DNA from: Shewanella phaeophyticola | GTDB lineage: Bacteria > Pseudomonadota > Gammaproteobacteria > Enterobacterales > Shewanellaceae | Length of the DNA stretch: 64,000 bases | Assembly: GCF_025398315.1 (NCBI RefSeq) | Contig: NZ_JAODOQ010000001.1 | Location: forward strand, 4,340,001-4,404,000 | Reading direction: 5' to 3' | Part shown: one piece after another, positions 1 through 8,807 of the stretch | How positions within the stretch are numbered: position 1 is the first letter of the stretch | How the letters are laid out: each line of letters starts with the position of its first letter | The notes under the pieces: generated by a model | Seen by the model: only the letters and a program-made list of their open reading frames with translations | Told to the model about the DNA's origin: nothing | Databases searched by the model: none | Program-made: the position numbers and the translations under genes

Positions 1-390
1 TTCTATAATTTTACTTTTTTCTGAGCTTGCTAGTTCCCAGACCAAGCGATTTACGGCAACTTGTCTAACAATATTAAATACGGGTGAAAAGTAAAGTGTT
101 TCGAACGTAAATATGATCGGTAATAAAACTTTATCTAAACTAGACAAATTAGGTGTGACATCAATGAATTCTTGGAAGTGGTTGCTTGTAGCATTGCGCA
201 AAAAGCAGCAGACAATTAAGTCCTCTTTACTTTCAAATAATTTATAAAAACTCGCGTTAGCACATCCAGATTCTTGAATAATCTGTGATAACCTGAATGA
301 TACGATTCCCTGATCTTCAATTAATCTTTCAGTTGCATTCAGTATGTTGTTGCTGCGAGCTAATTGGCATTCATTTTGTGGACAATGCAT
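1..390 (-). CDS. TetR-family transcriptional regulator (3' end cut by window edge)
   Basis: Reading the minus strand from the ATG at 390, the frame stays open to the window edge (130 codons seen, no stop). The N-terminus has the TetR/AcrR helix-turn-helix pattern: a first helix around NILNATERLIEDQG, then SQIIQESGCANASFYKLFESKEDL, matching the usual 'G...ASFY.HF.SKE.L' DNA-recognition segment. An in-frame TAG upstream of the ATG supports this start. The gene is divergent from the porin/reductase/cytochrome/transporter genes that follow, so it is the likely local regulator, with the inducer probably being the reductase substrate. Family assignment is firm; target and ligand are inferred. Confidence 0.85.
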   Translation of the reverse strand, partial: MHCPQNECQLARSNNILNATERLIEDQGIVSFRLSQIIQESGCANASFYKLFESKEDLIVCCFLRNATSNHFQEFIDVTPNLSSLDKVLLPIIFTFETLYFSPVFNIVRQVAVNRLVWELASSEKSKIIE

Positions 391-940
391 ATATGTGTAC
401 TCATTCGTTGACTAAAAAAGTAGAGTCACTGATTATCATCATAACAGTCGAAAAGTATATGTGTTGTGACGTGGTCTTCTTTTAATCAGATTTTTTATGA
501 GTATATCCCCCGTTATTAAATTTTTTCTAGTGCATCTAGTGAAAAGTTATTCTCGATGTTGATCGTAAGCTCCAGCTCAATAATTTTTATTTAGATGTGA
601 TTAGTCTTTATAAACTAAAGCTTCAGTTTAAATTTTTATAGAATTTAATGGGGTATTTTTCATATTTATATATGTTTTGGAAAAGAATATTCTCGCTTGC
701 CTCCAAAGTTACGTAAAACCAGCCTTGGTAATATTACATCCACTAAGAAATCAACCCTTTCTTCTTATATGAACTATTAATGCTCGTTTATTAAAAGATG
801 TTTGAATTTAGATTTAAGACTAAAAAGCAGTGAAATCTAGTTTCCTTAAAATTTTTTAAGCCACTTATACATAACGAACCATTATTTTGTTTATTTAGTT
901 TCGGAACGGGTTAGATATTAAAAACCTTAAGGAGAGTGAA
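391..940. other. Divergent intergenic region, regulator/porin
   Basis: This AT-rich 550 bp stretch has no credible gene; one short open frame inside it has no family features or ribosome binding site. It must carry the promoters of the TetR gene and of the rightward porin-reductase operon. A good Shine-Dalgarno (AAGGAGAG) precedes the porin ATG at 941. I see no convincing long dyad that I could name as the TetR operator. Confidence 0.5.
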
Positions 941-1932
941 ATGTTTAGAGTTTCTTGTGGTGTGGTGAGTTTGTCCGTTGTTATGGTATCTACCGTATTT
1001 GCGGCAGAATCACCGGCTTCGTTAGATGTTTACGGAGATTTTCAAGGGCAAGGTATTTGGCAATCTGGTGCGAGCAGCACTTTTAACGCTGAAGCCAAGC
1101 AGGTTAATTTAGGTGCGAAAGGTGTATATAAAGTCGACGAAATAACAACGTACTACAACTTATCTGCTCAATATAGCGATAACTTTGATGATATAGAAGT
1201 ACGTAACGCTAGTTTGTATTTCAATACTGAATATGGGGGGATTTATGTAGGTAAAGGCTCTTCCGGTAGCTATGCAAATGTCTACGGTCGAATTGATATA
1301 CATGCCAATAATAATAATGATCCATCAGGCAAGAATAAGATGCTGTATGAGCAAGGTAAATATACAGACAATGTTCTTTTCTATGTGTCTCCAGAATGGT
1401 CAACCAATTTAGGTAAGTGGCAATTCAAAGGTGGGATTGTCACTTACAACGAAGCCAGCGAATCTAGTGATGATGCTTTAGTTGCCCGCTTATTATATTC
1501 CCACGATAACTTCAATGCAGTTCTTAATTACCAGCGTTTTGATGAAAATGTGGACCAGAAGGGACTGATCAAGTTTATAACCGTTTTTCTTTCGGAGCCG
1601 ATTATAGCATCGGTAACCTTAAATTAGCTGCGACAACAGAGGTCACCGACAATAGTTTTAATGGTGCAGAAAACACATATATTGGCGCCGCTATATACAG
1701 TCGTGGAAAAGTTGAATTTAGTGTTAGTTATCAGCACAAAACATTTGAGAGCGATTTTGATGACCTTGGCTTAATCATTGCCAGTGTCAAATATCACTAC
1801 GGGAAGCAGTTGACTTTATATATTGAAGCTGCCGACTACACCGAAGACACCATTGATTATGTTGAATTTTCTGATAATCGATTTGCCGAAAGTGATGATA
1901 ATGTCGCAATCGGTGGAATTTTCAAATTTTAG
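941..1932 (+). pseudogene. Outer-membrane porin-like beta-barrel protein, frameshifted
   Basis: The ATG at 941 follows AAGGAGAG and opens a Sec signal peptide ending near VFAAES. The rest alternates polar and aromatic residues as in small porins (LDVYGDFQGQG, LGAKGVYKV, NLSAQYSDNF) and the natural end is a beta-strand closing in Phe (IGGIFKF) at 1932. The frame breaks near 1551-1563 (net -1): after residue 200 the protein resumes in another frame with RFSFGADYSIGNLKL. Reading GTG-GGG-CCA-GAA-GGG-ACT at the break would restore about 330 residues, so a GGGCC site is the likely fault. It probably lets the reductase substrate cross the outer membrane. Its family is judged from barrel-like character and context only. 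Confidence 0.7.
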
Positions 1933-1955
1933 TATTAACGATAAGGGAATACACT

Positions 1956-3464
1956 ATGAACGATAGACGATCCTTTTTAAAGAAAAGTGCAGGTTTAGCT
2001 GCTGTTGCAACTGGAATGGCGACTATTTTGCCAGCTCATGCGAATACTCTAAGTTCGACTAAGTGGGATGAAGAGGTTGATTTACTTATTATTGGGTCTG
2101 GGTTTACTGGTCAATCAGTTGCTGTAAATGCAAACCGTGCAGGTATTAAGGTTACAGTGTTAGAAAAAATGCAAGTCATTGGAGGCAACTCTGCAATTAA
2201 TGGTGGTTGGTTTGCCGTACCGCGTAATCCAATTCAACTTGCTCAAGGTATCACTGATGACAGTCCAGCTGAACTAGTAAAAGATCAAATGATCGCTGCT
2301 AGAGGTATGGGCAATGAAGCTATGCTAACTCGAATAGCTGAGAAGGCGCTCCCGGCTTATAACATGTGTATTGAAGCAGGTGTGAAGTTTAAAAAAGATT
2401 TCAATATTCAGGTAGGTGGACACAACAAAGCTCGTGCTATTCGACTAGAGGCTGGTACAGGTGGTGGCATTACTACTAAGCTTTACGAAGCTGGCGTTCG
2501 TGAAGGTGTTGATTACCGTCTACAGCACAAAGTAGAAGATTTCATTATGGACGGTGATGAGATTTTAGGCGTAGTCGTTCGAAAGGGCTACCGATTCCCT
2601 AATGAAGACACAGGTCATCTGGTGAGGATTCGTGCGCGTAAAGGGGTAGTACTAGCATCTGGTGGCTTTGCTCGCAATATGAAACTGCGATTCATCGTTG
2701 ATCCTTCTTTGGATCCAACATTAGATTGCACTAATCAACTTGGTGCAACGGGTGAAGCGACTCTGACTGCTATGAACCATGGTGCTTTACCTGTTCATAT
2801 GAATATGATCCAAACCGGACACTGGGGGTCTCCTGATGAAGGTGGGTTTGGATGGTCGAATGCACTCTTATCTATTGGTTGGCACAAAGGAATTGCCGTT
2901 AACCCAACTACCGGTAAACGTATTATGGATGAGCGAGCAGATAGATTAACTTGTTCAGCGGCCATAATGGCTTGTCGTCATAAAGATGGTTCTCCTGCTT
3001 ATCCTCTAGTGTTTTTCAATAAAAACGATCACTTAGGTGACGACCGTGTAACCCGTGCTGTACGTGATGAGATGGCATGGGAAATGGAATCGCTGGAGCA
3101 GTTAGCTGATAAGTTTAATGTTCCGTTGAAGCAGTTACGATCCACTGTTGAAGAATGGAATCAATATGTTATTAACCAAAAAGATCCTGACTTTAATCGT
3201 AAAATGGATTCAGCTGTTAAGTTAGAAGGACCTTTTGTCGTCTCAAGAGTTTGGCCAAAGGTGCATTATTGCATGGGAGGGTTGAAAACGGATTTGGATG
3301 GTCGAGTTATCAATTCTAGTACTTTAGCACCAATGAAAAAACTTTATGCTGCAGGTGAAGTTACTGGTGGCGTTCATGGTCATGCTCGTTTGAGTTCATG
3401 TGCTTGCCTTGAAGGCTTGGCTATGGGATTTATCATCCCTAATACAATTAAAGCAGACGCATAA
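1956..3464 (+). CDS. Tat-exported FAD-dependent enoate (fumarate-reductase-type) reductase, flavoprotein subunit
   Basis: A twin-arginine signal (DRRSFLKK, residues 3-10, then a hydrophobic stretch ending in PAHA) directs the folded flavoprotein to the periplasm. The FAD-binding motif is GSGFTGQ (residues 47-53) followed by LEK and GGNSAINGG. The active-site frame of flavocytochrome c fumarate reductases is kept: Arg330 in GKRIMDERADR (the acid-catalyst position), His437 in KVHYCMGG and Arg478 in GVHGHARL, with the same spacing as in FccA. There is no FMN-binding domain and no fused haem domain; the haems are on the next gene. The family reduces C=C bonds of small unsaturated acids (fumarate, urocanate, methacrylate and similar). 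The substrate here cannot be told from sequence. The end lies 14 bp before the cytochrome gene, so the two are co-transcribed. Confidence 0.88.
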   Translation: MNDRRSFLKKSAGLAAVATGMATILPAHANTLSSTKWDEEVDLLIIGSGFTGQSVAVNANRAGIKVTVLEKMQVIGGNSAINGGWFAVPRNPIQLAQGITDDSPAELVKDQMIAARGMGNEAMLTRIAEKALPAYNMCIEAGVKFKKDFNIQVGGHNKARAIRLEAGTGGGITTKLYEAGVREGVDYRLQHKVEDFIMDGDEILGVVVRKGYRFPNEDTGHLVRIRARKGVVLASGGFARNMKLRFIVDPSLDPTLDCTNQLGATGEATLTAMNHGALPVHMNMIQTGHWGSPDEGGFGWSNALLSIGWHKGIAVNPTTGKRIMDERADRLTCSAAIMACRHKDGSPAYPLVFFNKNDHLGDDRVTRAVRDEMAWEMESLEQLADKFNVPLKQLRSTVEEWNQYVINQKDPDFNRKMDSAVKLEGPFVVSRVWPKVHYCMGGLKTDLDGRVINSSTLAPMKKLYAAGEVTGGVHGHARLSSCACLEGLAMGFIIPNTIKADA

Positions 3465-3478
3465 GAGGAGATAGCACA

Positions 3479-3847
3479 ATGAAAAAAATAATTTTTATTA
3501 TCAGCGTTGTTTTTATTATGGTTGGCTATGCAAATGCTGGGGATTTGGTCGATATAAAGAACGGAATAAAAGGTCGGGTTAACCACGAAGCTTTATATGA
3601 AAGTGGTTGTAATGGTTGTCATGTGGGTTCAGCTCGAGAATATGTGGATGACAGTGCTTGCAAAGACTGCCACGGAAGCATTAATGACATCGAAATTGAC
3701 GTATCACAATTAAAGATGTCATCGGCTAACCCACATGAAAGTGTACACTATAATCAAGGTGCTAGTTGCATTGCTTGTCATGCGGAACATCAAACAAAAA
3801 AACCTGTTTGTTCCGAGTGTCATCGTACTTGGTTTGAAGAAATGTAA
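3479..3847 (+). CDS. Periplasmic tetraheme cytochrome c (electron donor to the reductase)
   Basis: The 122-residue protein has a Sec signal peptide (MKKIIFIISVVFIMVGYANA) and exactly four CXXCH haem-attachment motifs: CNGCH, CKDCH, CIACH and CSECH. Extra histidines between them can serve as distal ligands. This matches the haem domain of flavocytochrome c fumarate reductases as a separate small protein of the cytochrome c3/STC type. A GAGG ribosome site lies just before the ATG, 14 bp after the flavoprotein stop. By context it carries electrons from the menaquinol-linked CymA pool to the FAD of its neighbour. Haem number is seen directly; partner assignment is by gene order. Confidence 0.9.
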   Translation: MKKIIFIISVVFIMVGYANAGDLVDIKNGIKGRVNHEALYESGCNGCHVGSAREYVDDSACKDCHGSINDIEIDVSQLKMSSANPHESVHYNQGASCIACHAEHQTKKPVCSECHRTWFEEM

Positions 3848-3892
3848 CTTCAATCTATTTTCAAAGCTTTCAAAGCTTTCATAGCTTAAATT

Positions 3893-3928
3893 GGCGTAGC
3901 GCTCATATATCGCTATGCCTTTTTCTGT
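3893..3928 (+). terminator. Rho-independent terminator after the tetraheme cytochrome
   Basis: GGCGTAGCG pairs with CGCTATGCC (one G-U pair) around a nine-base loop and is followed by TTTTT. It lies between the cytochrome and the transporter gene, so the transporter may be read at a lower level or from its own promoter. Confidence 0.75.
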
Positions 3929-3963
3929 CAGACTTGATTCATATTTAAGAGATGTATTGCACT

Positions 3964-5187
3964 ATGAAAACAAAGTCTGAAATACCTGTTAGAGGCTGGT
4001 CTATTCTATCGGTTGCATGGTTAACTTTTTCAATTTCAAATTTAGCTAATTTTGCATTCGGTGTGATTTTGCCCGATATGAGATCTGATATTGGATTTGA
4101 TCTTCAAATGGCTGGTTATTTAAGTGCGATAGCTTGGGTTGGAAAGGGGTTATTAACTATTCCAATCATCTGCTGCATTAGCAAAGGAAGGCCAAAGACA
4201 GTGTTGTTTTGCATTTTTGTCCTTTCAGGTCTTGGTATGCTTTTTCAAGGTTATGCAACAAATACGTACATGCTTTTTTTGGGGCGGCTTTTGGTCATGG
4301 GAGTTGCTGCAGGAATTGTTTCAGTGTTGGTCGTTTTCAAAATACAGTGGATTCCAAAAGAAAAAATGGGAATGGTTAACGGGATCGAAGTGTTTACAAG
4401 CCCCATTGGGCAGCTACTTGGAACTGCTGGTTTTCCTATATTCCTAGCAATGATCGCTGGCTGGCGTGATGCGATGCTATCAATGGGCTACTTTGTCCTT
4501 TTACTTGCGTTTGTTTGGTTGTTTGTTGCTAAAGAGCGTGACAGTTCTTTATCAGGCAGTTATATAAAAGTTCCAATGCTCCAACCATTGAAAGAAGCTC
4601 TAGCCTATAGAAACACGTGGCTGCTCGCTTTAGCTTGGCCTGCGACATCTCTAACCTGGATTGCGATATATACATTTTGGGCTAGCTACGCCGTTGAAAG
4701 CTTAAACTTTTCAATATCAGAAGCAGGTATTATTCTTGGTTTTATGCCAATAGGATCTGCTATAGCGTGTTTAGCTTCACCATTAATAGCTCAAGTGTTA
4801 GGTTATGATAAACCATTAATTATTGCTTCAGGGATAGTGCTGCCATGCTCTTATTTCGGCCTGATGCTGTCCGACAACATTACGATACTATCTTCCTGCT
4901 CTTTTATCTGCGGGTATGCAGCATATAACTTTGTACCTATAGCGTTAACTATGCTCTATAAAACAGGTATGTCTCCTAGGGCTGTTTCTATGGCTACAGG
5001 TTTTATTTTCTCTTTGGTTGGATTTGGAGGGGCTATCGGAGCGGTACTATCAGGTTACCTTAGCGAACACTACGGTATAGAATTTGCCTTGTTAGTATTA
5101 TGTATCGCTCCAATAATATTTGTTATTTTTACTGTATTTTTGACGGAAACGGGGTGGAAAACTAAAAGCATTACGCGCACTCGGTAA
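3964..5187 (+). CDS. MFS transporter
   Basis: About 407 residues with twelve predicted membrane segments (for example SILSVAWLTFSISNLANFAF, the GYLSAIAWVGKGLLTIPII block, and FIFSLVGFGGAIGAVLSGYL near the end), the size and pattern of the major facilitator superfamily. The ATG at 3964 is chosen because AAGAG at 3947 is too close to the alternative ATG at 3952; four extra residues are possible. It follows the reductase/cytochrome pair in the same direction after a terminator-like hairpin. It may import or export the substrate or product of the reductase, or signal its presence. Family certain, substrate unknown. Confidence 0.8.
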   Translation: MKTKSEIPVRGWSILSVAWLTFSISNLANFAFGVILPDMRSDIGFDLQMAGYLSAIAWVGKGLLTIPIICCISKGRPKTVLFCIFVLSGLGMLFQGYATNTYMLFLGRLLVMGVAAGIVSVLVVFKIQWIPKEKMGMVNGIEVFTSPIGQLLGTAGFPIFLAMIAGWRDAMLSMGYFVLLLAFVWLFVAKERDSSLSGSYIKVPMLQPLKEALAYRNTWLLALAWPATSLTWIAIYTFWASYAVESLNFSISEAGIILGFMPIGSAIACLASPLIAQVLGYDKPLIIASGIVLPCSYFGLMLSDNITILSSCSFICGYAAYNFVPIALTMLYKTGMSPRAVSMATGFIFSLVGFGGAIGAVLSGYLSEHYGIEFALLVLCIAPIIFVIFTVFLTETGWKTKSITRTR

Positions 5188-5220
5188 CGTTTAATTGTAT
5201 ATAGTTTTTTATCACTCATT

Positions 5221-5629
5221 TCAAAACTCGCGGTTCATTTTTTCAAAGCTTTGGGTGAGCACTTTGATTGACTCTGGGTCTATATGACGGGTGATGTCTT
5301 GTGTTAGTTGTAAATGCATGCGGTTGTGGTGCTTGTGCAGCGCGGTGCCTTCACTGGTTAATTCGACCAATATTGAGCGGCGGTCGACTTCGTGCGGAGT
5401 GCGGGCGATAAGACCAAATTGCACTAACTTTTCTACCTGCACGGTTAGTGTGCCGGTGGTAATGCCCAACCTATCGGCTAACTCTTTCATTCGCATTGTG
5501 GCCGTGCGAGCCCAATACCTCAATGGTATGCACCTGTGCTAACGAGTAACCGGTATCTTTAACGACAGACTGCTCCCAAGAAGACAGTTTGTCGTAAAAT
5601 TCGATGATCAGGTTATTCAAAGAATGCAT
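5221..5629 (-). pseudogene. MarR-family transcriptional regulator, frameshifted
   Basis: From the ATG at 5629 (TGAGG ribosome site) the protein begins MHSLNNLIIEFYDKLSSWEQ and reads to HTIEVLGSHG; the frame then breaks near 5494-5506 (net +1) and continues as MRMKELADRLGITTGTLTVQVEKL...GLIARTPHEVDRRSILVELTSEG. The second part is the classic MarR winged helix, with the DRR wing. Restoring GGGCC (CAC-GGG-CCA-ATG) at the break gives one protein of about 136 residues. The gene starts 7 bp after the CDF exporter stop, so it is the second gene of that operon and probably represses it. The break may be a read error (see findings). Confidence 0.8.
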
Positions 5630-5636
5630 AAGAGCC

Positions 5637-6665
5637 TCAGGCGTAATTCACTTCAATTGTTAAGTGGTTTAGCTTACCAAACTTACTCAGTGATTGTTTA
5701 AATGTTTCAGCATTCGTGTCGCTTGTGGTGCAAATTGCGATGGCGGCCGAATAGTGATCTGCGCTTATTCTCCAAATGTGAATGTCGGTCACTTTGGTTT
5801 GCTCATTTTCAAGAGCGTTAATAATATCTGCTTGATAATGCTTGTCGATGCTTTCATCTAACAAAATTGGGCTCGTTTGTTTCATTAAGCCTAAAGCCCA
5901 TTTCGTGATAACCACGGCACCCACGATCCCCATAACAGGATCTAGCCAATACCAGCCAAGATACTTACCCACTAAAAGCGCACCAATAGCTAACACAGAG
6001 GTGAGTGCGTCAGCGAGCACGTGAAAATAGGCTGCTTTGAGATTATGGTCGCTGTGTCCATGATGGCTATGATCATGATCGTGTGTATGGCCGTCATCTT
6101 CGTGGTGAACATGATCATGGTGGCTGTGTAAATGGTGAGCGTGCCCATGGTCGTCATCGTGATGGTGAGCATGATCATGGTGGTGGTCGTGATCATCATG
6201 GCCATGGTGGTGATGTTCATGACCAAGAATAAACATGCTCGCCACGTTAACCACTAAACCGATAATTGCGACCATAATGGATTGGTTAAATTGGATATCA
6301 ACCGGCGACAGTAATCTATGTACTGACTCAACCAACATAATGAGTGCAACAATACCCAAACCAATCGCACTAGTGTATCCACCAAGTACGCCAACCTTGC
6401 CCACACCAAAAGAGAATCTGTCGCTATTGGCGTGTTTTCTTGCATAGTGATAAGTAAATAGCGTGATACAAAATGCCGCTGCATGGGTGCCCATGTGCCA
6501 ACCATCGGCAAGTAACGCCATAGAGCCATAAATCGTACCGGCAGTCACTTCGATAATCATAGTAATAATAGTGATCACGAGTACATACCATGTTCGGCGT
6601 TCGTTTTGTGCATTCACTGAGGTGAAGTTATGCTGGTGGACATATTTATCGGCAAAGTTGGTCAT
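5637..6665 (-). CDS. dmeF: CDF-family divalent metal cation exporter, DmeF type
   Basis: 342 residues with six membrane segments of the cation diffusion facilitator family. Metal-site residues are seen in segments II and V (ADGWHMGTH, and HVLADALTS). Between segments IV and V lies a very histidine/aspartate-rich loop of about 55 residues (residues ~150-205), typical of DmeF-like Co/Ni/Fe exporters. The C-terminal cytoplasmic domain follows (VTDIHIWRISADHYSAAIAI). It exports divalent metals from the cytoplasm by proton antiport. A MarR-type gene follows after 7 bp, and two dyads upstream (6676-6720) look like its operators. The exact metal is inferred from family only. Confidence 0.88.
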   Translation of the reverse strand: MTNFADKYVHQHNFTSVNAQNERRTWYVLVITIITMIIEVTAGTIYGSMALLADGWHMGTHAAAFCITLFTYHYARKHANSDRFSFGVGKVGVLGGYTSAIGLGIVALIMLVESVHRLLSPVDIQFNQSIMVAIIGLVVNVASMFILGHEHHHHGHDDHDHHHDHAHHHDDDHGHAHHLHSHHDHVHHEDDGHTHDHDHSHHGHSDHNLKAAYFHVLADALTSVLAIGALLVGKYLGWYWLDPVMGIVGAVVITKWALGLMKQTSPILLDESIDKHYQADIINALENEQTKVTDIHIWRISADHYSAAIAICTTSDTNAETFKQSLSKFGKLNHLTIEVNYA

Positions 6666-6675
6666 AATTTATTTG

Positions 6676-6720
6676 TTTGATTATCAAGTTATTTGGACTT
6701 TATGTTATTTGATTGTCAAA
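6676..6720. promoter_or_regulatory. Two MarR-type dyads upstream of the CDF exporter
   Basis: TTTGATTATCAA (6676-6687) and TTTGATTGTCAAA (6708-6720) are near-identical TTTGA-N3-TCAAA dyads, 32 bp apart (about three helical turns), in the exporter promoter. They are the right size for a MarR dimer, and the operon carries its own MarR gene. Confidence 0.6.
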
Positions 6721-6937
6721 GTAAATGGTTGGCGGTTGATTTTATGACTGTCGCAATAAATCTATTCAGTGTTTAGCGGGTAAAAGTGCCGCTAACTATT
6801 GTGGCTATTTGGGCATAAAAATGAACCCAATTTTTATGAACGCAGTGATAACCCTTTAAAAGCTATAGTGAATCAAGCTTGCCGTATAAAGATATTTTAG
6901 GTAATACTGAGTTACGATTAGGATGATGAGGCAGCCA

Positions 6938-7801
6938 ATGAGCAACCCAAATGTAACGGATACAATAATAACTTGCGGTGATGGCGTACAACTGGCCGCC
7001 AGTATTTACATGCCTACCACCTCGTTAAAAGGGGCGGTGATGATGGCGCCTGCCACGGGGATTAAAAGACAGTTTTACGCTAATTTTGCCACTTATCTCG
7101 CTAATAATGGTTATGGGGTGATCACTTTTGATAATCGCGGCATTGGCGGTTCGTTACATGGTTCGATTAAACACAATACTGCATCGTTGCAATGCTGGGG
7201 TGAAAAAGACATGCCTGCCGTGCTTGAGCATCTAAAGACGACATTTCCGAAAATTAAATATCATTTAGTGAGCCACAGTGCAGGCGGCCAGTTAATCGGC
7301 TTAATGCCAAATGCGATAGACATTAGCTCAATGTTTAATGTTGCCTGCTCATCGGGTCAGCTACGTAATATGAGGTTGTTGTATCAGTTACAAGCGCACT
7401 TTTTTATGAACTTTTTTATCCCGTTAAGCAATGGACTGTTTGGTCATACTAAGTCGCAGTGGGTTGGTATGGGGCAACCATTACCTAAAACAGTCGCTAG
7501 GCAGTGGCAGTTATGGTGCAACGGTCAAGGCTACGTTAAAACGGCATTTGGTAAAACAATCACCCAGCATTGTTATGATCAACTCACATTGCCATCGTTG
7601 TGGGTAAACGCGGTAGATGACGACATTGCTAATAATATGAATGTAGCAGACATGATGTCGGTGTTTCCAAAATTGAACGGCCAAACACTCACCCTTACAC
7701 CCAGTGAACACGGTTTAACTGAAATTGGCCACATGAAGTTTTTTAGCAGCAAATCGCAAACTTTATGGCCTCTAGCCTTGAATTGGCTAGACAAACATTA
7801 A
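6938..7801 (+). CDS. Alpha/beta hydrolase (serine hydrolase, COG4757-like)
   Basis: An alpha/beta hydrolase fold of about 287 residues. The nucleophile elbow is SHSAGGQ (G-like S-x-S-x-G), the oxyanion strand is MMAPATGIKRQFYANFATYLANNGY, the acid is likely in NAVDDDIANN, and the histidine in PSEHGLTEIGHMKFF. ATG 6938 is chosen because GATGAGG at 6925-6931 is an ideal ribosome site for it; the ATG at 6923 overlaps that site. Substrate unknown. It stands alone between the metal exporter and the arsenate operon and ends in a terminator. Confidence 0.75.
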   Translation: MSNPNVTDTIITCGDGVQLAASIYMPTTSLKGAVMMAPATGIKRQFYANFATYLANNGYGVITFDNRGIGGSLHGSIKHNTASLQCWGEKDMPAVLEHLKTTFPKIKYHLVSHSAGGQLIGLMPNAIDISSMFNVACSSGQLRNMRLLYQLQAHFFMNFFIPLSNGLFGHTKSQWVGMGQPLPKTVARQWQLWCNGQGYVKTAFGKTITQHCYDQLTLPSLWVNAVDDDIANNMNVADMMSVFPKLNGQTLTLTPSEHGLTEIGHMKFFSSKSQTLWPLALNWLDKH

Positions 7802-7826
7802 CCTTTAGCACAGCTATTAAGACATT

Positions 7827-7859
7827 AAGCCTATTCATTCCTTTGGATGGGCTTTTTTT
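7827..7859 (+). terminator. Rho-independent terminator
   Basis: AAGCCTATTCA pairs with TGGATGGGCTT (two G-U pairs), followed by a run of seven T. It closes the hydrolase gene. Confidence 0.65.
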
Positions 7860-7872
7860 GTATATGAGATTG

Positions 7873-7894
7873 TATATATGAAAAAATACATATA
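7873..7894. promoter_or_regulatory. Dyad upstream of the arsenate operon (possible ArsR operator)
   Basis: TATATG-N8-CATATA lies in a very AT-rich promoter region 36 bp before the ArsC-ArsR start codon. Its position and shape fit an ArsR-family operator, but the sequence is low in complexity, so this is tentative. Confidence 0.35.
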
Positions 7895-7929
7895 AAATAT
7901 TTTTAAGAAATCAGCTGAGCTTATTATTT

Positions 7930-8752
7930 ATGAAAAAGAAAAGTGTATTGTTTTTGTGTACTGGTAACTCTGCCCGTTCACAAATGGCCGAAGCGTTATT
8001 AAGAAGCAAAGCCGGTGATCAATTTGATGTATTCAGTGCGGGTACTCAGCCAGAGGACATCGACGCTAGGGCGATTGAGGCGATACAAAAGTTTGGTGTC
8101 GATGCCAGCGAGCTAGTCTCTAAAGGCGTGCAGAGCTTTGACGGAAAAGACTTCGACTACGTGATTACGCTTTGCGATAAAGCCAATACCGAATGCCGCA
8201 GCTTTCCCGGCGCAGGTAAACAACTTGCTTGGGATTTTCCTGATCCTAAAACACGCAAGGGAAACCATCCTTTTTCTAGTACCTTAACTGAGCTAAACAA
8301 TCGCTTGTCTATGTTTTTGCTGGTGGAAAATAAAGTATCAGCAACGGCAAAAATTGAAGCGCCAACAGAAGCGTTGCAATTTACTGATGAAGGGCAGGTC
8401 GATGTTGATCCCATCGCATTTTATAAATGCTTAACCGACGATATCCGTCTAAAAACCTTAATGTTGACCCACTATCATGGTGAGCTGTGTGTGTGTGAGT
8501 TAATGCAAGCGCTGGATGAAGATAGCCAGCCTAAAGTGTCGCGCAACTTAGCCTTACTAAAAAAAGCCAACATTCTTAGCGACCGAAAGCATGGTCAGTG
8601 GGTGTTTTATCGCATTAACCCTAGCTTGGCTTTGTGCAGTCAAGTTGGTGATTGCGCAAACCACTGAAAATAATATTGCCTTAATTTCGCCGTATCTTGA
8701 GCGTTTAGACGCTATGGAAAACCGCCCTAATAAAGCCAGTTTTTGCCGTTAG
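7930..8752 (+). pseudogene. Arsenate reductase ArsC - ArsR repressor fusion, frameshifted near the end
   Basis: Residues 1-135 are the low-molecular-weight phosphatase-type arsenate reductase: LFLCTGNSARSQMAEALL carries the CX5R catalytic loop, and LCDKANTEC and WDFPDP the other conserved blocks. Residues ~150-235 are an ArsR winged helix (FYKCLTDDIRLKTLML...GELCVCELMQALDEDSQPKVSRNLALLKKANILSDRKHGQWVFYRI), including the ELCVCEL metal-sensing motif. The frame breaks at 8634-8642 (net +1); the conserved tail (AQTTENN...YLERLDAMENRPNKASFC) lies in the next frame and ends at 8752. Restoring TGG-GCC-AAG at the break mends it. The protein would sense arsenite and reduce arsenate; it heads the ars operon. 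Confidence 0.85.
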
Positions 8753-8807
8753 GTTTTGCAGGTTTTTAAATATTAATATCAGTTTTAAACGATTTTTGGA
8801 GTTAATA

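Noticed and set aside
297..485. Rightward 62-codon open frame
   Set aside because: It lies mostly antisense to the TetR gene and has no ribosome site or known pattern.
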